From an uncultured Flavobacteriales bacterium (lineage in GTDB: Bacteria; Bacteroidota; Bacteroidia; Flavobacteriales_D; Crocinitomicaceae): DNA of 64,000 bases. Positions 1 through 10,579 of this stretch are shown piece by piece (position 1 is the stretch's first letter; every line of letters begins with the position of its first letter). The stretch lies in assembly GCA_903935095.1 (NCBI GenBank), contig CAIZQH010000021.1:186001-250000 (forward strand), in the 5' to 3' direction. The position numbers were made by a program, and so were the translations under genes. Under the pieces are notes generated by a model. The model saw only the letters and a program-made list of their open reading frames with translations, ran no database searches and was not told the origin of the DNA.

Positions 1-466
1 TAAACGAACGAATTTTAGCTGCAACCTGACCTAACAATTGCTTGTCAAATGATTCAAGTGTTACAACAGGTGCTTTTCCTTTTTCGGTCACTGTAGTTAC
101 TTTCACCTCATTCGGAACTTCCAAAATTATTGAGTGAGAGAAACCAAGTGCCAATTCTAAAATTTGACCAGTTGCATTAGCTCGGTAACCAACTCCAATG
201 ACTTCCATTTCTTTTTTCCATCCTTCAGAAACACCTGCGATCATATTATATACTAACGCACGGTATAAACCATGTTTAGAGCGATCATTTGGCGCATCAG
301 ACTGACGAGAAAATGTAATGACATTGTCCTCGATGGTAACACCTACACAAGCATCAATAGCTTGTGATAATTCACCTTTTTTCCCCTTAACCGTAATAAC
401 TGAATCTTTGAAAGTGACTTCAACGCCACTTACGATTGTTACCGGTGCTTTTCCAATTCTTGACAT
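1..466 (-). CDS. rplF: 50S ribosomal protein L6, C-terminus cut by window edge
   Basis: L6 binds 23S rRNA near the sarcin-ricin loop and the factor-binding site of the large subunit. Translation from the ATG at 466 begins MSRIGKAPVTI and continues with the L6 pattern (VKGKKGELSQ, NMIAGVSEGW, GVGYRA). About 155 of an expected 180 or so residues are present; the rest lies beyond base 1. The gene follows rpsH by 11 nt in the usual spc order. It is missing from the ORF track only because it has no stop inside the window. Confidence 0.96.
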   Translation of the reverse strand, partial: MSRIGKAPVTIVSGVEVTFKDSVITVKGKKGELSQAIDACVGVTIEDNVITFSRQSDAPNDRSKHGLYRALVYNMIAGVSEGWKKEMEVIGVGYRANATGQILELALGFSHSIILEVPNEVKVTTVTEKGKAPVVTLESFDKQLLGQVAAKIRSF

Positions 467-477
467 TTCTTAACTTT

Positions 478-876
478 TTAATAAACGTAACAAAGGACTT
501 CTCCACCTACATTCAATTTGCGTGCTTCCTTGTCAGTAATAACTCCTTTCGAAGTAGAGACAATAGCAATACCCAAACCGTTTAATACACGTGGCATATC
601 AACTGAACCACTGTATTTACGTAGTCCTGGACGTGATGCACGTTGCAATTTAGTAATGGCAGGAACACGAGTAGATTGATTGTATTTCAATGCAATTTTA
701 ATCGTTCCTTGCTTGTTATCATCTTCAAATTTGTAGTTGAGGATATAACCTTGGTCAAACAATATTTGCGCCATAGCACGTTTTACGTTTGAACCAGGAA
801 TTTCCACCATTTTCAAACCTGCAGCACTCGCATTACGGATGCGTGTGAGAAAATCTGCTATCGGATCTGTATTCAT
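478..876 (-). CDS. rpsH: 30S ribosomal protein S8
   Basis: S8 is a primary 16S rRNA-binding protein that nucleates the small-subunit platform. The 132-residue product starts [16 protein letters not shown] and ends with the conserved [13 protein letters not shown] and GGEVLCYVY segments; length is normal. It lies between rpsN and rplF as expected. In E. coli S8 represses the spc operon by binding the rplE region; I saw no clear mimic of that site here, so its regulation in this organism is unknown. Confidence 0.98.
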   Translation of the reverse strand: MNTDPIADFLTRIRNASAAGLKMVEIPGSNVKRAMAQILFDQGYILNYKFEDDNKQGTIKIALKYNQSTRVPAITKLQRASRPGLRKYSGSVDMPRVLNGLGIAIVSTSKGVITDKEARKLNVGGEVLCYVY

Positions 877-898
877 TTCTTCTGTGTTTTTTCTTTAA

Positions 899-1213
899 TT
901 ACCAACTTCCCTTTTTAACTCCTGGGATTTTTCCGGCCAAAGCCATTTCTCTAAAAGTTACCCTTGAGATACCGAATTGACGCATATACCCTCTTGGACG
1001 ACCAGTTAATCCACAACGATTGTGCATTCTGATTTTGGAAGAGTTTGCAGGTAATTTTTGCAATTGCATCATTGCATCCCATTTAGCTGTTTGCATATCT
1101 TCAGAAACTTCTGTCGATTTCAATACTTTCGTTAATTCAGCACGTTTCTTTTCGTATCGAGCAACTAACCTTTCTCTTTTGCGCTCACGCGCTTTCATTG
1201 ATTCCTTTGCCAT
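899..1213 (-). CDS. rpsN: 30S ribosomal protein S14, zinc-free long type
   Basis: S14 is a small-subunit head protein. The 104-residue product carries the family signature [19 protein letters not shown] and ends PGVKKGSW. It has no CxxC pairs, so it is the zinc-independent (C-minus) form. It is about 15 residues longer than the 89-residue form I recall as common in Bacteroidota. The extra residues form a stretch around [11 protein letters not shown] before the conserved LQKLP motif. It sits 6 nt after rplE in the spc gene order. Confidence 0.97.
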   Translation of the reverse strand: MAKESMKARERKRERLVARYEKKRAELTKVLKSTEVSEDMQTAKWDAMMQLQKLPANSSKIRMHNRCGLTGRPRGYMRQFGISRVTFREMALAGKIPGVKKGSW

Positions 1214-1219
1214 TTCTTC

Positions 1220-1771
1220 TTATTTTTTAATAAATGGAAATCCAAATGCGTCTAACAATGCTTTCGCTTCTTCGTCGCTTGCTGCTGAGGTAACAAATGT
1301 AATGTCCATACCTAAAATACGGTTTACTTTGTCAATATCAATTTCTGGGAAAATGATGTGTTCTTTCACTCCTAAATTGAAGTTTCCACGACCATCAAAT
1401 CCTTTTGGATTAATTCCTCGGAAGTCACGAGTTCTCGGCAAAGCTACTGAAAGTAGACGATCTAAGAAGTCATACATTTTATCGCCACGTAGCGTAACTT
1501 TCGTACCAATTGGCATTCCTTTACGTAATTTGAAGTTGGAGATATCCTTTTTGGACAAAGTAGTAATGGCTTTCTGACCAGCTATACGAGATAGATCGGC
1601 AGCAGCGCTATCGATTAATTTCTTATCAGCTACCGCATCACCCATACCTTGGCTTAAAACGATTTTCTCTAATTTCGGAACACTCATAACGGATTTATAT
1701 CCGAAACGTTCCTGAAGCGTTTGCATAATCTCGCCTCTATACTTTTCTTTTAATCTTGGTGTGTAACTCAT
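1220..1771 (-). CDS. rplE: 50S ribosomal protein L5
   Basis: L5 binds 5S rRNA and helps form the central protuberance; it also contacts P-site tRNA. The 183-residue protein has the normal length and motifs, including [14 protein letters not shown] near residue 35 and the C-terminal [18 protein letters not shown]. Its start shares one base with the rplX stop, suggesting coupled translation. Confidence 0.98.
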   Translation of the reverse strand: MSYTPRLKEKYRGEIMQTLQERFGYKSVMSVPKLEKIVLSQGMGDAVADKKLIDSAAADLSRIAGQKAITTLSKKDISNFKLRKGMPIGTKVTLRGDKMYDFLDRLLSVALPRTRDFRGINPKGFDGRGNFNLGVKEHIIFPEIDIDKVNRILGMDITFVTSAASDEEAKALLDAFGFPFIKK

Positions 1772-2085
1772 TATTTAATCACCTCCCCTGATTTCTTTGA
1801 ATAACGAACTAATTTTCCTTTCTCGTCTTTACGACCGATGCGTGTTGCAATACCACCTACAACTACCATTAGGTTTGAGATATGAAGTGTACCTTCTTTC
1901 TCTTCAATACCACCTTGTGGATTAGCTGCACTTGGCTTGTTGTGCTTTTTAATCATGTTTACACCTGATACAGTAGCACGCATTTTCTCGCGATCAATGT
2001 TAGAGATTTTCCCCTCTTGACCTTTGGATTCACCTGAAATCACTTTCACGGTGTCACCAACTTTAATGTGTAATTTCTTCTGCAT
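1771..2085 (-). CDS. rplX: 50S ribosomal protein L24
   Basis: L24 is an assembly-initiating protein of the large subunit. The 104-residue sequence has the KOW-type N-terminus ([20 protein letters not shown]) followed by [11 protein letters not shown] and the [15 protein letters not shown] segment. Length is typical. It lies 10 nt after rplN and overlaps rplE by one base. Confidence 0.98.
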   Translation of the reverse strand: MQKKLHIKVGDTVKVISGESKGQEGKISNIDREKMRATVSGVNMIKKHNKPSAANPQGGIEEKEGTLHISNLMVVVGGIATRIGRKDEKGKLVRYSKKSGEVIK

Positions 2086-2095
2086 TTTTCAATAA

Positions 2096-2464
2096 TTATA
2101 ACACCTCAGGTGCTAGTGAAACAATTTTCATGTAGTTATTCTCTCTCAATTCACGAGCAACTGGTCCGAAAATACGTGTACCTCTCATTTCACCACCTTG
2201 GTTTAAGATCACACAAGCGTTATCATCAAAACGGATGTAAGATCCATCTTGACGACGTATTTCTTTTTTCGTGCGAACAACTACTGCTTTCGCAACGGAA
2301 CCTTTTTTCACTGCTCCGTTTGGCATAGCACTTTTTACAGTTACTACGATTTTGTCACCTACGGAAGCATAACGTCTTCTCGTTCCGCCTAAAACTCGGA
2401 TGCACAATACTTCTTTGGCTCCTGAATTGTCTGCAACTGATAGTCTGGATTCTGTTTGTATCAT
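2096..2464 (-). CDS. rplN: 50S ribosomal protein L14
   Basis: L14 sits at the subunit interface and contributes to bridge B8. The 122-residue protein has the signature [20 protein letters not shown] at the N-terminus and the [12 protein letters not shown] motif in the middle. Length is exactly that of the family. It follows rpsQ by 8 nt. Confidence 0.98.
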   Translation of the reverse strand: MIQTESRLSVADNSGAKEVLCIRVLGGTRRRYASVGDKIVVTVKSAMPNGAVKKGSVAKAVVVRTKKEIRRQDGSYIRFDDNACVILNQGGEMRGTRIFGPVARELRENNYMKIVSLAPEVL

Positions 2465-2472
2465 CTCTCCGG

Positions 2473-2739
2473 TTATTTAGCTCTTTCAACAATTTCTACT
2501 AATCTCCAGTTCTTTGATTTACTCAAAGGACGTGTTTCCATGATTTTCACCACGTCACCAATGTGGCAATCGTTTGTTTCGTCATGTGCTACGAATTTAG
2601 TGGTCATTTTCACGAATTTCCCGTACTTCGGGTGCTTCACTTTACGTTCCACAGCAACTACGATAGATTTCTCCATTTTGTTACTTGTAACGACACCAAT
2701 TCTTTCTTTTCTTAAATTTCGATTCTCTTCCATGTTCAT
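2473..2739 (-). CDS. rpsQ: 30S ribosomal protein S17
   Basis: S17 is a primary 16S rRNA-binding protein with an OB fold. The 88-residue product shows [16 protein letters not shown] and [22 protein letters not shown], the usual OB-strand motifs. It lies between rpmC and rplN with short spacers, in canonical order. Confidence 0.98.
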   Translation of the reverse strand: MNMEENRNLRKERIGVVTSNKMEKSIVVAVERKVKHPKYGKFVKMTTKFVAHDETNDCHIGDVVKIMETRPLSKSKNWRLVEIVERAK

Positions 2740-2754
2740 TTTTTTAGTTCAAGC

Positions 2755-2949
2755 CTAAGCTTGATTTGAACGTTTTGTTAATTCTGTACTCAATCTTGCA
2801 ACCGTTTTACGCATTGCAGTAATGCGTAATGGATTTTCAATTGGCGTCATTCTGTGAGTCAATTTCAAATTAGACAATTGTCCTTTGACATCAATTAGAC
2901 GATTTTTTAAATCCTCGTTCGATAGTTTATTGATTTCTTCTTGTTTCAT
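2755..2949 (-). CDS. rpmC: 50S ribosomal protein L29
   Basis: L29 lies near the exit of the peptide tunnel, close to L23, where trigger factor docks. The 64-residue protein has the two-helix pattern, with KLSNEDLKNRL at the N-terminus and the TAMRKTVARLSTEL motif at the C-terminus. It follows rplP by 9 nt. Confidence 0.97.
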   Translation of the reverse strand: MKQEEINKLSNEDLKNRLIDVKGQLSNLKLTHRMTPIENPLRITAMRKTVARLSTELTKRSNQA

Positions 2950-2958
2950 GTTTCAATC

Positions 2959-3384
2959 TTAAATTGGTAAAACATAATCGTTTCGAACAATGAATTTGCA
3001 CTTCACAGGTAACTTCTGTGCAGCTAAACGCATAGCTTCTTTAGCGATTTCGTAAGACACTCCGTCTGCTTCAAACATGATGCAACCCGGTTTAATCACT
3101 GCAACCCAGTGACTAGGAGCTCCCTTACCTTTACCCATACGTACTTCTGCTGGCTTAGAGGTCACCGGCTTGTCTGGGAATATTCGAATCCAAACTTTTC
3201 CTTCACGCTTCATGTATCGTGTAACGGCGATACGGGAAGCTTCAATTTGACGTGAAGTAATCCATCCTGGTTCCAAAGCCTTTAATCCGAAAGAACCAAA
3301 CGCAATTGTCGAACCTCTGTGCGCCAATCCACGATTTCTTCCTTTCTGTACTCTTCTAAATTTTGTTCTTTTAGGCTGTAACAT
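2959..3384 (-). CDS. rplP: 50S ribosomal protein L16
   Basis: L16 helps position the acceptor arm of A-site tRNA. The 141-residue protein begins [19 protein letters not shown] and has the family motif [23 protein letters not shown]. The conserved loop Arg that is hydroxylated in some bacteria lies in this basic region, but I saw no hydroxylase gene in the window. It lies 25 nt downstream of rpsC. Confidence 0.98.
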   Translation of the reverse strand: MLQPKRTKFRRVQKGRNRGLAHRGSTIAFGSFGLKALEPGWITSRQIEASRIAVTRYMKREGKVWIRIFPDKPVTSKPAEVRMGKGKGAPSHWVAVIKPGCIMFEADGVSYEIAKEAMRLAAQKLPVKCKFIVRNDYVLPI

Positions 3385-3409
3385 TTCCTGCTAATTTAAC
3401 TGTCTCTAA

Positions 3410-4141
3410 TTATTTTTTCTTTCTCTTGAACGATGCAGGTTTGCGATCGCCGTTATTGTTGTTGTTATTATTTCCACCACCAGTTGCTACACCGATGTTT
3501 GGAGATAAGTCACGCTTACCATAAACTTCACCACGGCAAATCCAAACTTTAATACCCAAACGACCGTAAGTCGTATGTGCTTCAGCTAATGCATAGTCGA
3601 TGTCAGCTCTAAACGTATGAAGAGGTGTTCTACCATCTTTATACATTTCAGAACGTGCCATCTCTGCACCATTTAAACGTCCAGAAATTTTAATCTTAAT
3701 TCCTTCTGCACCCATTCTCATGGTTCCTGCGATCGCCATTTTAATAGCGCGACGGAATGAGATACGTGCTTCAAGTTGACGAGCAACTCCATCCGCCACT
3801 AAACGAGCATCCAATTCTGGACGTTTCACCTCGAAAATGTTGATTTGAATTTCTTTTTTCGTCAATTTTTTTAACTCTTCTTTTAGTTTGTCAACCTCTT
3901 GACCACCTTTTCCAATGATTACTCCTGGACGAGCGGTGTTGATGGTAACCGTTACTAACTTCAAGGTGCGTTCGATGATGATTTTAGCAATACTTGCTTT
4001 CGCCAATCGTGCGCTCAAATATTTACGGATTTGGTCGTCTTCTACAATTTTATCTTTGTAGTCCTTTCCTCCATACCAATTTGACTCCCATCCAGTGATG
4101 TAACCTAGTCTATTTCCAATTGGATTTGTCTTTTGTCCCAT
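3410..4141 (-). CDS. rpsC: 30S ribosomal protein S3
   Basis: S3 forms part of the mRNA entry tunnel and helicase centre. The 243-residue protein starts [14 protein letters not shown] and has the KH-type RNA-binding motif ([17 protein letters not shown]) near residue 75, then the C-terminal [14 protein letters not shown] domain. The C-terminal tail is unusual: GGG is followed by seven consecutive Asn residues, then a basic [13 protein letters not shown] end. The Asn run is encoded by an AAY triplet repeat, listed separately. Confidence 0.98.
   Translation of the reverse strand: MGQKTNPIGNRLGYITGWESNWYGGKDYKDKIVEDDQIRKYLSARLAKASIAKIIIERTLKLVTVTINTARPGVIIGKGGQEVDKLKEELKKLTKKEIQINIFEVKRPELDARLVADGVARQLEARISFRRAIKMAIAGTMRMGAEGIKIKISGRLNGAEMARSEMYKDGRTPLHTFRADIDYALAEAHTTYGRLGIKVWICRGEVYGKRDLSPNIGVATGGGNNNNNNNGDRKPASFKRKKK
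3452..3472 (-). repeat. AAY triplet repeat encoding seven Asn in S3
   Basis: On the coding strand the codons read AAT AAT AAC AAC AAC AAT AAC, a 21-nt imperfect trinucleotide microsatellite. It lies in the disordered C-terminal tail of S3, where length changes in multiples of three would be tolerated. Confidence 0.9.
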
Positions 4142-4150
4142 TTCTTAAAC

Positions 4151-4546
4151 TTATTTAGTACCGTCAACTACGATCGTAACGTGGTTCGATCTTTTTCTAA
4201 TTCTGTGTGCTCTTCCTTGGGGTGCTGGTTGAATTCTTTTCAACATCGTACCTCCACCAACTTCAACTCGGCTAACAACTAACTTTTCTTGACCAATGTC
4301 AGAACCTTCGTTTTTTGTTTCCCAGTTAGCAATTGCAGAACGCAATAACTTTCCTAGGCTTGTCGAAGCAACTTTTCCATTGAACTGCAAAATGTTCAAT
4401 GCTTTATTTACTTCAACTCCGCGAATTAAATCAGCAACTAATCTCATCTTACGAGGAGAGATTCCCGAATTATTCAAATGCGCAATCGCAATTGATTTCT
4501 TGTTTTCTTTAAGCTGTTCAGCTCTTAAGCGTTTTCTGGCTCCCAT
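4151..4546 (-). CDS. rplV: 50S ribosomal protein L22
   Basis: L22 lines the peptide exit tunnel with a long beta hairpin. The 131-residue protein shows the core [15 protein letters not shown] near residue 30 and the hairpin region [26 protein letters not shown], where macrolide-resistance changes occur in other bacteria; nothing abnormal is seen. The N-terminal 20 residues are a basic extension rich in Lys and Arg. Confidence 0.97.
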   Translation of the reverse strand: MGARKRLRAEQLKENKKSIAIAHLNNSGISPRKMRLVADLIRGVEVNKALNILQFNGKVASTSLGKLLRSAIANWETKNEGSDIGQEKLVVSRVEVGGGTMLKRIQPAPQGRAHRIRKRSNHVTIVVDGTK

Positions 4547-4560
4547 GACTGCTTTAAATC

Positions 4561-4839
4561 TTAACGTTTCTTATCTTTTTTATTACCACCATGCCCGCGG
4601 AAATTACGGGTAGGGGAGAACTCTCCTAATTTGTGACCAACCATATTTTCAGTAGCATATACCGGAATAAATTTGTTTCCGTTGTGAACTGCGAAGGTTA
4701 ATCCAACAAATTCAGGTGTAATTGTAGACGCTCGAGACCAAGTTTTAATTACAGCCTTGCTGCTTGCAGCTTGAGCATCGTCAACTCTTTTCATTAATTT
4801 ATAATGAACGAATGGCGGTTTCTTTAATGAACGACTCAT
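4561..4839 (-). CDS. rpsS: 30S ribosomal protein S19
   Basis: S19 is a small-subunit head protein that forms inter-subunit bridges with S13. The 92-residue protein begins [18 protein letters not shown] and contains the signature [18 protein letters not shown]. It follows rplB with a 3-nt gap, consistent with co-translation. Confidence 0.98.
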   Translation of the reverse strand: MSRSLKKPPFVHYKLMKRVDDAQAASSKAVIKTWSRASTITPEFVGLTFAVHNGNKFIPVYATENMVGHKLGEFSPTRNFRGHGGNKKDKKR

Positions 4840-4842
4840 ATC

Positions 4843-5667
4843 CTATTTTTTTCTTCTTTCTACAATAAACTTATCAGAATACTTGCTTTTGGATCTTGTT
4901 TTAAATCCTTTAGCAGGCATACCATTTCTTGATCTAGGGTGTCCTCCAGAATTTCTTCCTTCACCACCACCCATCGGGTGATCAACAGGGTTCATAACCA
5001 CACCACGAACACGTGGACGGCGACCTAACCATCTTGAACGACCAGCTTTTCCAGATACAACTAAGTTGTGTTCAGAATTTGAAACAGAACCAATAGTCGC
5101 TAAACAAGTAGTTAAAATCATTCGCGTTTCACCTGAAGGCATTTTGATGATAGCATATTTACCATCTCTTGCGTTCAATTGCGCGTATGTTCCAGCTCCT
5201 CTTGCGATGATTCCTCCAGCTCCTGGTTTCAATTCGATGTTGTGTATCACAGTTCCTAATGGAACATCAGATAAATACATCGCATGACCAACATTTGGTG
5301 TAGCGCTTTTACCGGCTAAAACTTGATCTCCTACTTTCAATCCAGTTGGAGCGATAATGTATCGTTTCTCTCCATCTGCATAAAACAAAAGTGCAATATT
5401 TGCCGTTCTGTTTGGATCGTATTCAATCGTTTTTACCGTTGCAGGAATGTCAAACTTGTTACGTTTGAAATCAATGATCCGATATTTTTGTTTATGACCA
5501 CCACCTAAGTAGCGCATTGTCATGCGACCGTCGTTATTACGACCACCGCTTTTCTTCATACTGGAAACCAAGCTTTTTTCAGGTGAAGAAGCTGTAATTT
5601 CAGCGAACTCCATAGCCACTTTATGACGTTGACCTGGTGTTGTTGGTTTGAATTTTTTAAGACTCAT
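4843..5667 (-). CDS. rplB: 50S ribosomal protein L2
   Basis: L2 is essential for subunit association and lies near the peptidyl-transferase centre. The 274-residue protein has the normal length and motifs, including [19 protein letters not shown], the central [14 protein letters not shown] and the C-terminal [13 protein letters not shown] loop with its conserved His. Confidence 0.98.
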   Translation of the reverse strand: MSLKKFKPTTPGQRHKVAMEFAEITASSPEKSLVSSMKKSGGRNNDGRMTMRYLGGGHKQKYRIIDFKRNKFDIPATVKTIEYDPNRTANIALLFYADGEKRYIIAPTGLKVGDQVLAGKSATPNVGHAMYLSDVPLGTVIHNIELKPGAGGIIARGAGTYAQLNARDGKYAIIKMPSGETRMILTTCLATIGSVSNSEHNLVVSGKAGRSRWLGRRPRVRGVVMNPVDHPMGGGEGRNSGGHPRSRNGMPAKGFKTRSKSKYSDKFIVERRKK

Positions 5668-5676
5668 GGTTGAACA

Positions 5677-5973
5677 TTAATAATTGTTAAATAAATCAAT
5701 GGTTTCACCATCTGCTACGGTTACGACAGCCTTTTTCCATTGTTTGCTTTTCTGTTCAACAATGCCTTTATTGGTGTACTTCACAGAGGATTTACCACCA
5801 CCATAATTTAATGTATGAACATCTGTGACATGTACTCCATACACCTTCTCGATGGCGTTTTTAATCTCAATTTTATTAGCCGTACGAGTCACCTCAAAAG
5901 TAAAGCGATTCAAACGCTCACTTTGTAAAGTTGCTTTCTCAGTAATGATCGGCTTTCTAATAATTGTATGCAT
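5677..5973 (-). CDS. rplW: 50S ribosomal protein L23
   Basis: L23 sits at the tunnel exit and is the docking site for trigger factor and SRP. The 98-residue protein shows IIRKPIITEKATLQSERLNRFTFEV and the motif NKIEIKNAIEKVYGVHV. Trigger factor itself is encoded at 36.8 kb. Confidence 0.97.
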   Translation of the reverse strand: MHTIIRKPIITEKATLQSERLNRFTFEVTRTANKIEIKNAIEKVYGVHVTDVHTLNYGGGKSSVKYTNKGIVEQKSKQWKKAVVTVADGETIDLFNNY

Positions 5974-5978
5974 AACGT

Positions 5979-6602
5979 TTAGTTAAGAATAGTTTGAATT
6001 TTATCTATTGAGCTTGCTGCCAAAACAACTTTCCCAGCATTCAATACATCGAATGTATTAAATGAGTCTGCTGTTACGACTTTCACTCTTCCAAGGTTAC
6101 GTGCCGCTAAGTATACGTTGTCTGTTTTCTCTCCAAGAATCAACAATACTTTTTGGTTTTCAAGTTTCAATGACGTTAATAAAGTTTTGAAGTCTTTTGT
6201 TTTTGCATTCAAATTCAAATCTTCAATAATCATTAATCCATCATTCTTCGCTTTAAACGAGAAAGCTGATTTACGTGCAAGACGTTTCAATTTCACGTTT
6301 AATTTAAAGTGGTAATTTCTTGGGCGAGGTCCGAAGATACGTCCACCCCCAACACGTGTACCAGATTTAGCGCTACCCGCACGAGCACCACCTGTGCCTT
6401 TTTGCTTTTTCAACTTTCTAGTTGATCCAGCAATCTCGGCACGTTCTTTTGATTTGTGCGTTCCTTGACGACGATTCGCCAAGTGTTGTTTTACATCCAA
6501 GTAAATGGCGTGGTTGTTTGGTTCGATTCCAAAAACCTCCTCTGAAAGTGTTACTGACTTCGCAGTAGCTACTCCTTTTGAATCGTATATTTTCAGTTTC
6601 AT
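5979..6602 (-). CDS. rplD: 50S ribosomal protein L4
   Basis: L4 extends a loop into the peptide exit tunnel. The 207-residue protein has the tunnel-loop sequence KLKKQKGTGGARAGS (residues about 65-80) and the C-terminal Rossmann-like part. In E. coli L4 represses its own S10 operon; here the S10 genes are continuous with str, and no separate S10 leader is visible. Its ATG overlaps the rplC stop by one base. Confidence 0.97.
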   Translation of the reverse strand: MKLKIYDSKGVATAKSVTLSEEVFGIEPNNHAIYLDVKQHLANRRQGTHKSKERAEIAGSTRKLKKQKGTGGARAGSAKSGTRVGGGRIFGPRPRNYHFKLNVKLKRLARKSAFSFKAKNDGLMIIEDLNLNAKTKDFKTLLTSLKLENQKVLLILGEKTDNVYLAARNLGRVKVVTADSFNTFDVLNAGKVVLAASSIDKIQTILN

Positions 6603-7216
6603 TACTTGTTAATTGTTACAGTTGAACCTTTTGCACCTGGAATCGACCCTTTAATGATCACTAGATTCTTTTCTGCAATTACCTTTAACACTTGAAGGTT
6701 TGAAGCCAATCTTCTCTTGTTTCCCATTTGTCCAGCCATTCGCATACCTTTAAATACACGAGCTGGATAAGAGCAAGCTCCAATTGAACCTGGTGCACGA
6801 AGTCTGTTATGCTGACCGTGAGTCGCTTGACCAACCCCAGCAAATCCATGCCTTCTAACTACCCCTTGGAATCCTTTTCCTTTAGAGGTTCCAATAACAT
6901 CAACAAATTCTCCTTCTTCGAAAATGTCGACTAAAACAGTATCTCCTAATGTTGCTTGATCGAATCCTTTGAATTCAACCAACTTCGCTTTTGGAGAAGT
7001 GTTCGCTTTTTTGAAATGGCCTTTCAATGCATTCGGAGTATTCTTTTCTTTCTTCTCTCCGAACCCTAACTGAACTGCTTCGTAACCATCTCTGTCTTGT
7101 GTTTTTATTTGGGTCACAACACAAGGACCAGCTTCAATAACCGTGCATGGTAAAGATTTACCCTCGGCACTATAGATGCTAGTCATCCCGATTTTACGTC
7201 CAATAATTCCTGGCAT
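6602..7216 (-). CDS. rplC: 50S ribosomal protein L3
   Basis: L3 reaches from the surface to the peptidyl-transferase centre. The 204-residue protein begins [15 protein letters not shown] and has the signature [15 protein letters not shown]. The Gln that PrmB methylates in E. coli corresponds to the region [16 protein letters not shown]. It follows rpsJ by 17 nt. Confidence 0.98.
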   Translation of the reverse strand: MPGIIGRKIGMTSIYSAEGKSLPCTVIEAGPCVVTQIKTQDRDGYEAVQLGFGEKKEKNTPNALKGHFKKANTSPKAKLVEFKGFDQATLGDTVLVDIFEEGEFVDVIGTSKGKGFQGVVRRHGFAGVGQATHGQHNRLRAPGSIGACSYPARVFKGMRMAGQMGNKRRLASNLQVLKVIAEKNLVIIKGSIPGAKGSTVTINK

Positions 7217-7233
7217 ATACTAGTTGTTAAAAA

Positions 7234-7539
7234 TTACACTTTAATTTCTACGTCGACTCCACTTGGAAGTTCCAACTTCATCAACGCATCTACTGTTTTC
7301 GATGAACTACTATAAATGTCCATCAATCTTTTGTACGCACACAACTCAAATTGCTCACGCGCTTTTTTGTTAACGTGTGGTGAACGCAATACAGTATAGA
7401 TTCTTTTGTGTGTTGGAAGTGGAATTGGTCCGCTTACTACAGCACCTGTAGATTTAACTGTTTTTACGATTTTCTCCGCTGATTTATCAAGGAGGTTGTG
7501 ATCGTACGATTTTAATTTTATTCTAATTTTTTGGCTCAT
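7234..7539 (-). CDS. rpsJ: 30S ribosomal protein S10
   Basis: S10 (also NusE) is a head protein and a component of transcription antitermination complexes. The 101-residue product shows [19 protein letters not shown] and the [26 protein letters not shown] motif. It follows fusA by 12 nt with no tuf gene in between. Confidence 0.98.
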   Translation of the reverse strand: MSQKIRIKLKSYDHNLLDKSAEKIVKTVKSTGAVVSGPIPLPTHKRIYTVLRSPHVNKKAREQFELCAYKRLMDIYSSSSKTVDALMKLELPSGVDVEIKV

Positions 7540-7551
7540 CTGATTTTTCTT

Positions 7552-9657
7552 TTAAGCTGTGACTTTACCATTTGCTTTTGCTACTACATCCTCAGCAACG
7601 TTTTTAGGAGCCTCTGAGTAATGCGAGAATTCCATAGAAGAACTAGCACGTCCGGATGTAATGGTACGTAACTGAGTTACATATCCAAACATTTCAGATA
7701 GAGGAACATCTGCTTTCAATACTTTCGCACCGTTACGATCATCCATTCCACGCATCATTCCACGTCTTCTGTTCAAGTCACCTACAACGTCTCCCATATT
7801 TTCTTCTGGAGTAACCACTTCTAATTTCATGATTGGCTCTAATAGAATCGGGCTACATCCTTTCAATGCTCCTCTGTACGCCATTCGGGCACAAAGTTCA
7901 AAGGATAAAGAATCTGAATCGACTGCGTGGTAAGAACCATCCAGCAATTCAACTTTCATCGCTTCAATAGGGTATCCGGCAAGAACTCCATTTTTCATGG
8001 AATCTTTAAATCCTTTCTCAACAGATGGAATAAATTCACGAGGAATGTTACCACCTTTGATGCTGTTTATAAATTCAAGACCTGTTTTCTCTGCGTTATC
8101 TTGAGCAGAAATTTTCACCAAGATATCAGCAAATTTACCACGTCCACCTGATTGTTTTTTGTAAACTTCTCTGTGGTTCGTTTCGCCTGTGATGGCTTCA
8201 CGGTAGGTAACTTGAGGTGCTCCTTGATTTACTTCTACTTTAAACTCTCTTTTCAAACGGTCGATGATAATCTCTAAGTGAAGCTCACCCATTCCTGAGA
8301 TAATCGTTTGACCTGATTCCTCATCTGTGTTAACACGGAATGTTGGATCTTCTTCAGAAAGTTTTGATAAACCGATCGATAATCGGTCAGTATCTGCTTG
8401 TGTTTTAGGTTCAATTGCCAATCCGATAACTGGATCAGGGAACACCATAGACTCAAGAACGATTGGTGCATTTTCAGCACACAAGGTATCCCCAGTTTTG
8501 ATGTCTTTAAATCCAACAACCGCACCGATATCTCCTGCACCTAATTCACTAATTTGATTCTGTTTGTTAGCGTGCATTTGGAAAATACGAGAAATACGCT
8601 CTTTGTTGTCTGAACGTGTGTTCAAAACGTAAGAACCAGCTACTAATTTACCTGAGTAAGCACGAACAAAACACAAACGACCAACAAATGGGTCTGTTGC
8701 AATTTTAAAAGCTAAACCAGCGAAAGGCTCATCATAAGATGGCTTACGCAATTCTTCTTTCTCCGTTTTTGGATTGATTCCGATTACACCTTCGATGTCC
8801 ATTGGTGAAGGAAGGATTTCCATTACCATGTCCAACATTGCTTGAACTCCTTTGTTTTTGAATGAAGAACCACACATCATTGGCACAACTTTCCCGGAGA
8901 TTGTTGCTTCGCGTAATGCATTCAAAATTTCACGTTCTGTTAATGAATTTTCATCTTCAAAGAATTTCTCCATTAAAGATTCGTCAAATTCAGCAACTGC
9001 TTCTAATAATTCGCTACGTAATTGGCGAGCTTCATCGATAATGTCAGCAGGAATTTCAATCTCTTGGAATGTCATTCCAAAATCTTCTTCATTCCAAGTG
9101 ATGCCTTTAAAGTTAATTAAGTCAACAACTCCTTTGAAGTTGTCTTCTTCACCAATGTTAATTTGTAAAGGAAGTGCATGACTACCTAACATGGTTTTTA
9201 CTTGGCGACAAACATTTAAGAAATCAGCACCTTGACGGTCCATTTTGTTCACGAATCCAATACGTGGCACATTATAGTTATTTGCCAATCTCCAATTTGT
9301 TTCAGATTGAGGCTCAACACCATCAACAGCTGAAAACAAGAAAACCAATCCATCTAGAACACGTAAAGAACGATTAACTTCAACTGTAAAGTCAACGTGT
9401 CCTGGTGTATCAATAATGTTTACGTGATAATCTTGACCTCGGTATTTCCAATCTAGTGTTGTAGCAGCAGAAGTAATGGTGATACCACGTTCTTGTTCTT
9501 GCTCCATCCAGTCCATTGTAGCAGCTCCATCATGAACTTCTCCAATTTTATGACTAACACCACCGTAAAATAAGATACGCTCAGTAGTGGTCGTTTTTCC
9601 TGCGTCGATGTGAGCAGCAATCCCGATGTTTCTAGTATATTTTAAATCTCTAGCCAT
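7552..9657 (-). CDS. fusA: elongation factor G
   Basis: EF-G is the GTPase that drives tRNA-mRNA translocation and, with RRF, ribosome recycling. The 701-residue protein has G1 [15 protein letters not shown] at about residue 15, the switch/G2 [13 protein letters not shown]3 DTPGHVDF and G4 NKMDR, followed by domains II-V. The C-terminus includes [20 protein letters not shown]. All G motifs are intact, so this is the translocating form. It lies 12 nt upstream of rpsJ and 3 nt downstream of rpsG. ORFs in other frames of this gene are shadows. Confidence 0.98.
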   Translation of the reverse strand: MARDLKYTRNIGIAAHIDAGKTTTTERILFYGGVSHKIGEVHDGAATMDWMEQEQERGITITSAATTLDWKYRGQDYHVNIIDTPGHVDFTVEVNRSLRVLDGLVFLFSAVDGVEPQSETNWRLANNYNVPRIGFVNKMDRQGADFLNVCRQVKTMLGSHALPLQINIGEEDNFKGVVDLINFKGITWNEEDFGMTFQEIEIPADIIDEARQLRSELLEAVAEFDESLMEKFFEDENSLTEREILNALREATISGKVVPMMCGSSFKNKGVQAMLDMVMEILPSPMDIEGVIGINPKTEKEELRKPSYDEPFAGLAFKIATDPFVGRLCFVRAYSGKLVAGSYVLNTRSDNKERISRIFQMHANKQNQISELGAGDIGAVVGFKDIKTGDTLCAENAPIVLESMVFPDPVIGLAIEPKTQADTDRLSIGLSKLSEEDPTFRVNTDEESGQTIISGMGELHLEIIIDRLKREFKVEVNQGAPQVTYREAITGETNHREVYKKQSGGRGKFADILVKISAQDNAEKTGLEFINSIKGGNIPREFIPSVEKGFKDSMKNGVLAGYPIEAMKVELLDGSYHAVDSDSLSFELCARMAYRGALKGCSPILLEPIMKLEVVTPEENMGDVVGDLNRRRGMMRGMDDRNGAKVLKADVPLSEMFGYVTQLRTITSGRASSSMEFSHYSEAPKNVAEDVVAKANGKVTA

Positions 9658-9660
9658 GCC

Positions 9661-10131
9661 TTAGAATCTGAAATGTGAAAATGCTTTATTCGCTTCTGCC
9701 ATTCTCATTGTATCTTCTTTTTTCTTGAAAGCAGCGCCTTCTTCTTTCGAAGCAGCAATAATTTCAGAAGCTAATCTTTGTGACATTGTTTTTTCATTTC
9801 GTTTACGAGCGTAACCAATTAACCATTTCATAGCTAACGATGCTTTACGTTCTTCACGAACAGGGGTAGGGATTTGGAAAGTAGCTCCACCTACGCGGCG
9901 ACTTCTAACCTCAACAGCTGGAGTAACATTTTCTAATGCTTTTCTCCAAACGTCTAATCCTTCTGTTTCTTCTATTTTTTTATCTACGATTTCAATGGCA
10001 TCGTAAAATAAACGGAATGCTAAACTTTTCTTACCATCTAGCATTAAATTGTTGACAAATTTTGTGACTACCTGATCGTTGAATTTCGGATCTGGTAGAA
10101 TCGCAATTTTTTTGGCTTTTCTTCTTCTCAT
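9661..10131 (-). CDS. rpsG: 30S ribosomal protein S7
   Basis: S7 nucleates the 30S head and contacts E-site tRNA. The 156-residue protein shows [25 protein letters not shown] and the central [24 protein letters not shown]. In E. coli S7 is the translational repressor of the str operon; the rpsL-rpsG gap here is only 16 nt, too short for the E. coli-style site. That makes the leader hairpin upstream of rpsL worth examining. Confidence 0.98.
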   Translation of the reverse strand: MRRRKAKKIAILPDPKFNDQVVTKFVNNLMLDGKKSLAFRLFYDAIEIVDKKIEETEGLDVWRKALENVTPAVEVRSRRVGGATFQIPTPVREERKASLAMKWLIGYARKRNEKTMSQRLASEIIAASKEEGAAFKKKEDTMRMAEANKAFSHFRF

Positions 10132-10147
10132 TTTGTAAAGCTTTTAA

Positions 10148-10525
10148 TTATTTCTGCTTAGGACGTTTAGTACCATATTTGGATCTTCTTTGGCTACGAC
10201 CTTGAACTCCAGCCGTATCCTCTGCACCACGAACAATGTGGTAACGTACCCCTGGAAGGTCTTTAACCCTTCCTCCTCGCACAAGTACTAATGAGTGTTC
10301 TTGAAGATTGTGACCTTCGCCACCAATGTAAGCGTTGACTTCTTTTCCGTTCGTTAAGCGAACACGCGCCACTTTACGCATAGCCGAGTTTGGCTTTTTA
10401 GGTGTAGTCGTGTAAACACGAACACACACACCTTTACGTTGTGGACATGAATCAAGCGCAGCAGACTTACTTTTCTTCACCACCGCAGTTCTTCCTTTGC
10501 GAACTAACTGTTGAATAGTTGGCAT
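10148..10525 (-). CDS. rpsL: 30S ribosomal protein S12
   Basis: S12 controls decoding accuracy. The ORF track begins at 10582, but the family N-terminus is [12 protein letters not shown], so the start is the ATG at 10525, giving 125 residues. The earlier start would run through the promoter's transcript start and leader hairpin. The two Lys positions linked to streptomycin resistance are unaltered (TTPKKPNSA and [10 protein letters not shown]). First gene of the long str-S10-spc transcription unit. Confidence 0.98.
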   Translation of the reverse strand: MPTIQQLVRKGRTAVVKKSKSAALDSCPQRKGVCVRVYTTTPKKPNSAMRKVARVRLTNGKEVNAYIGGEGHNLQEHSLVLVRGGRVKDLPGVRYHIVRGAEDTAGVQGRSQRRSKYGTKRPKQK

Positions 10526-10554
10526 AAAATACTCTTGTTTTAAAATAAATAATA

Positions 10555-10578
10555 ACCCCCAAACGTACTTTGAGGGGT
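10555..10578 (-). promoter_or_regulatory. hairpin at the 5' end of the str operon leader
   Basis: Read on the minus strand, the RNA begins near GCACCCC and can fold ACCCC-(U)-CAAA / UUUG-GGGGU around a short GUACG loop: nine base pairs with one bulged U. It begins within a few bases of the predicted transcript start and lies about 30 nt before the rpsL ATG. It could be an mRNA-stabilising 5' hairpin or a ribosomal-protein autoregulatory site; the sequence does not decide. Confidence 0.6.
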
Positions 10579-10579
10579 G

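Noticed and set aside
1020-1577. 185-aa plus-strand ORF opposite rpsN and rplE
   Set aside because: It lies wholly antisense to two certain ribosomal genes, has no recognisable motif, and is one of many shadow frames in this codon-biased region.
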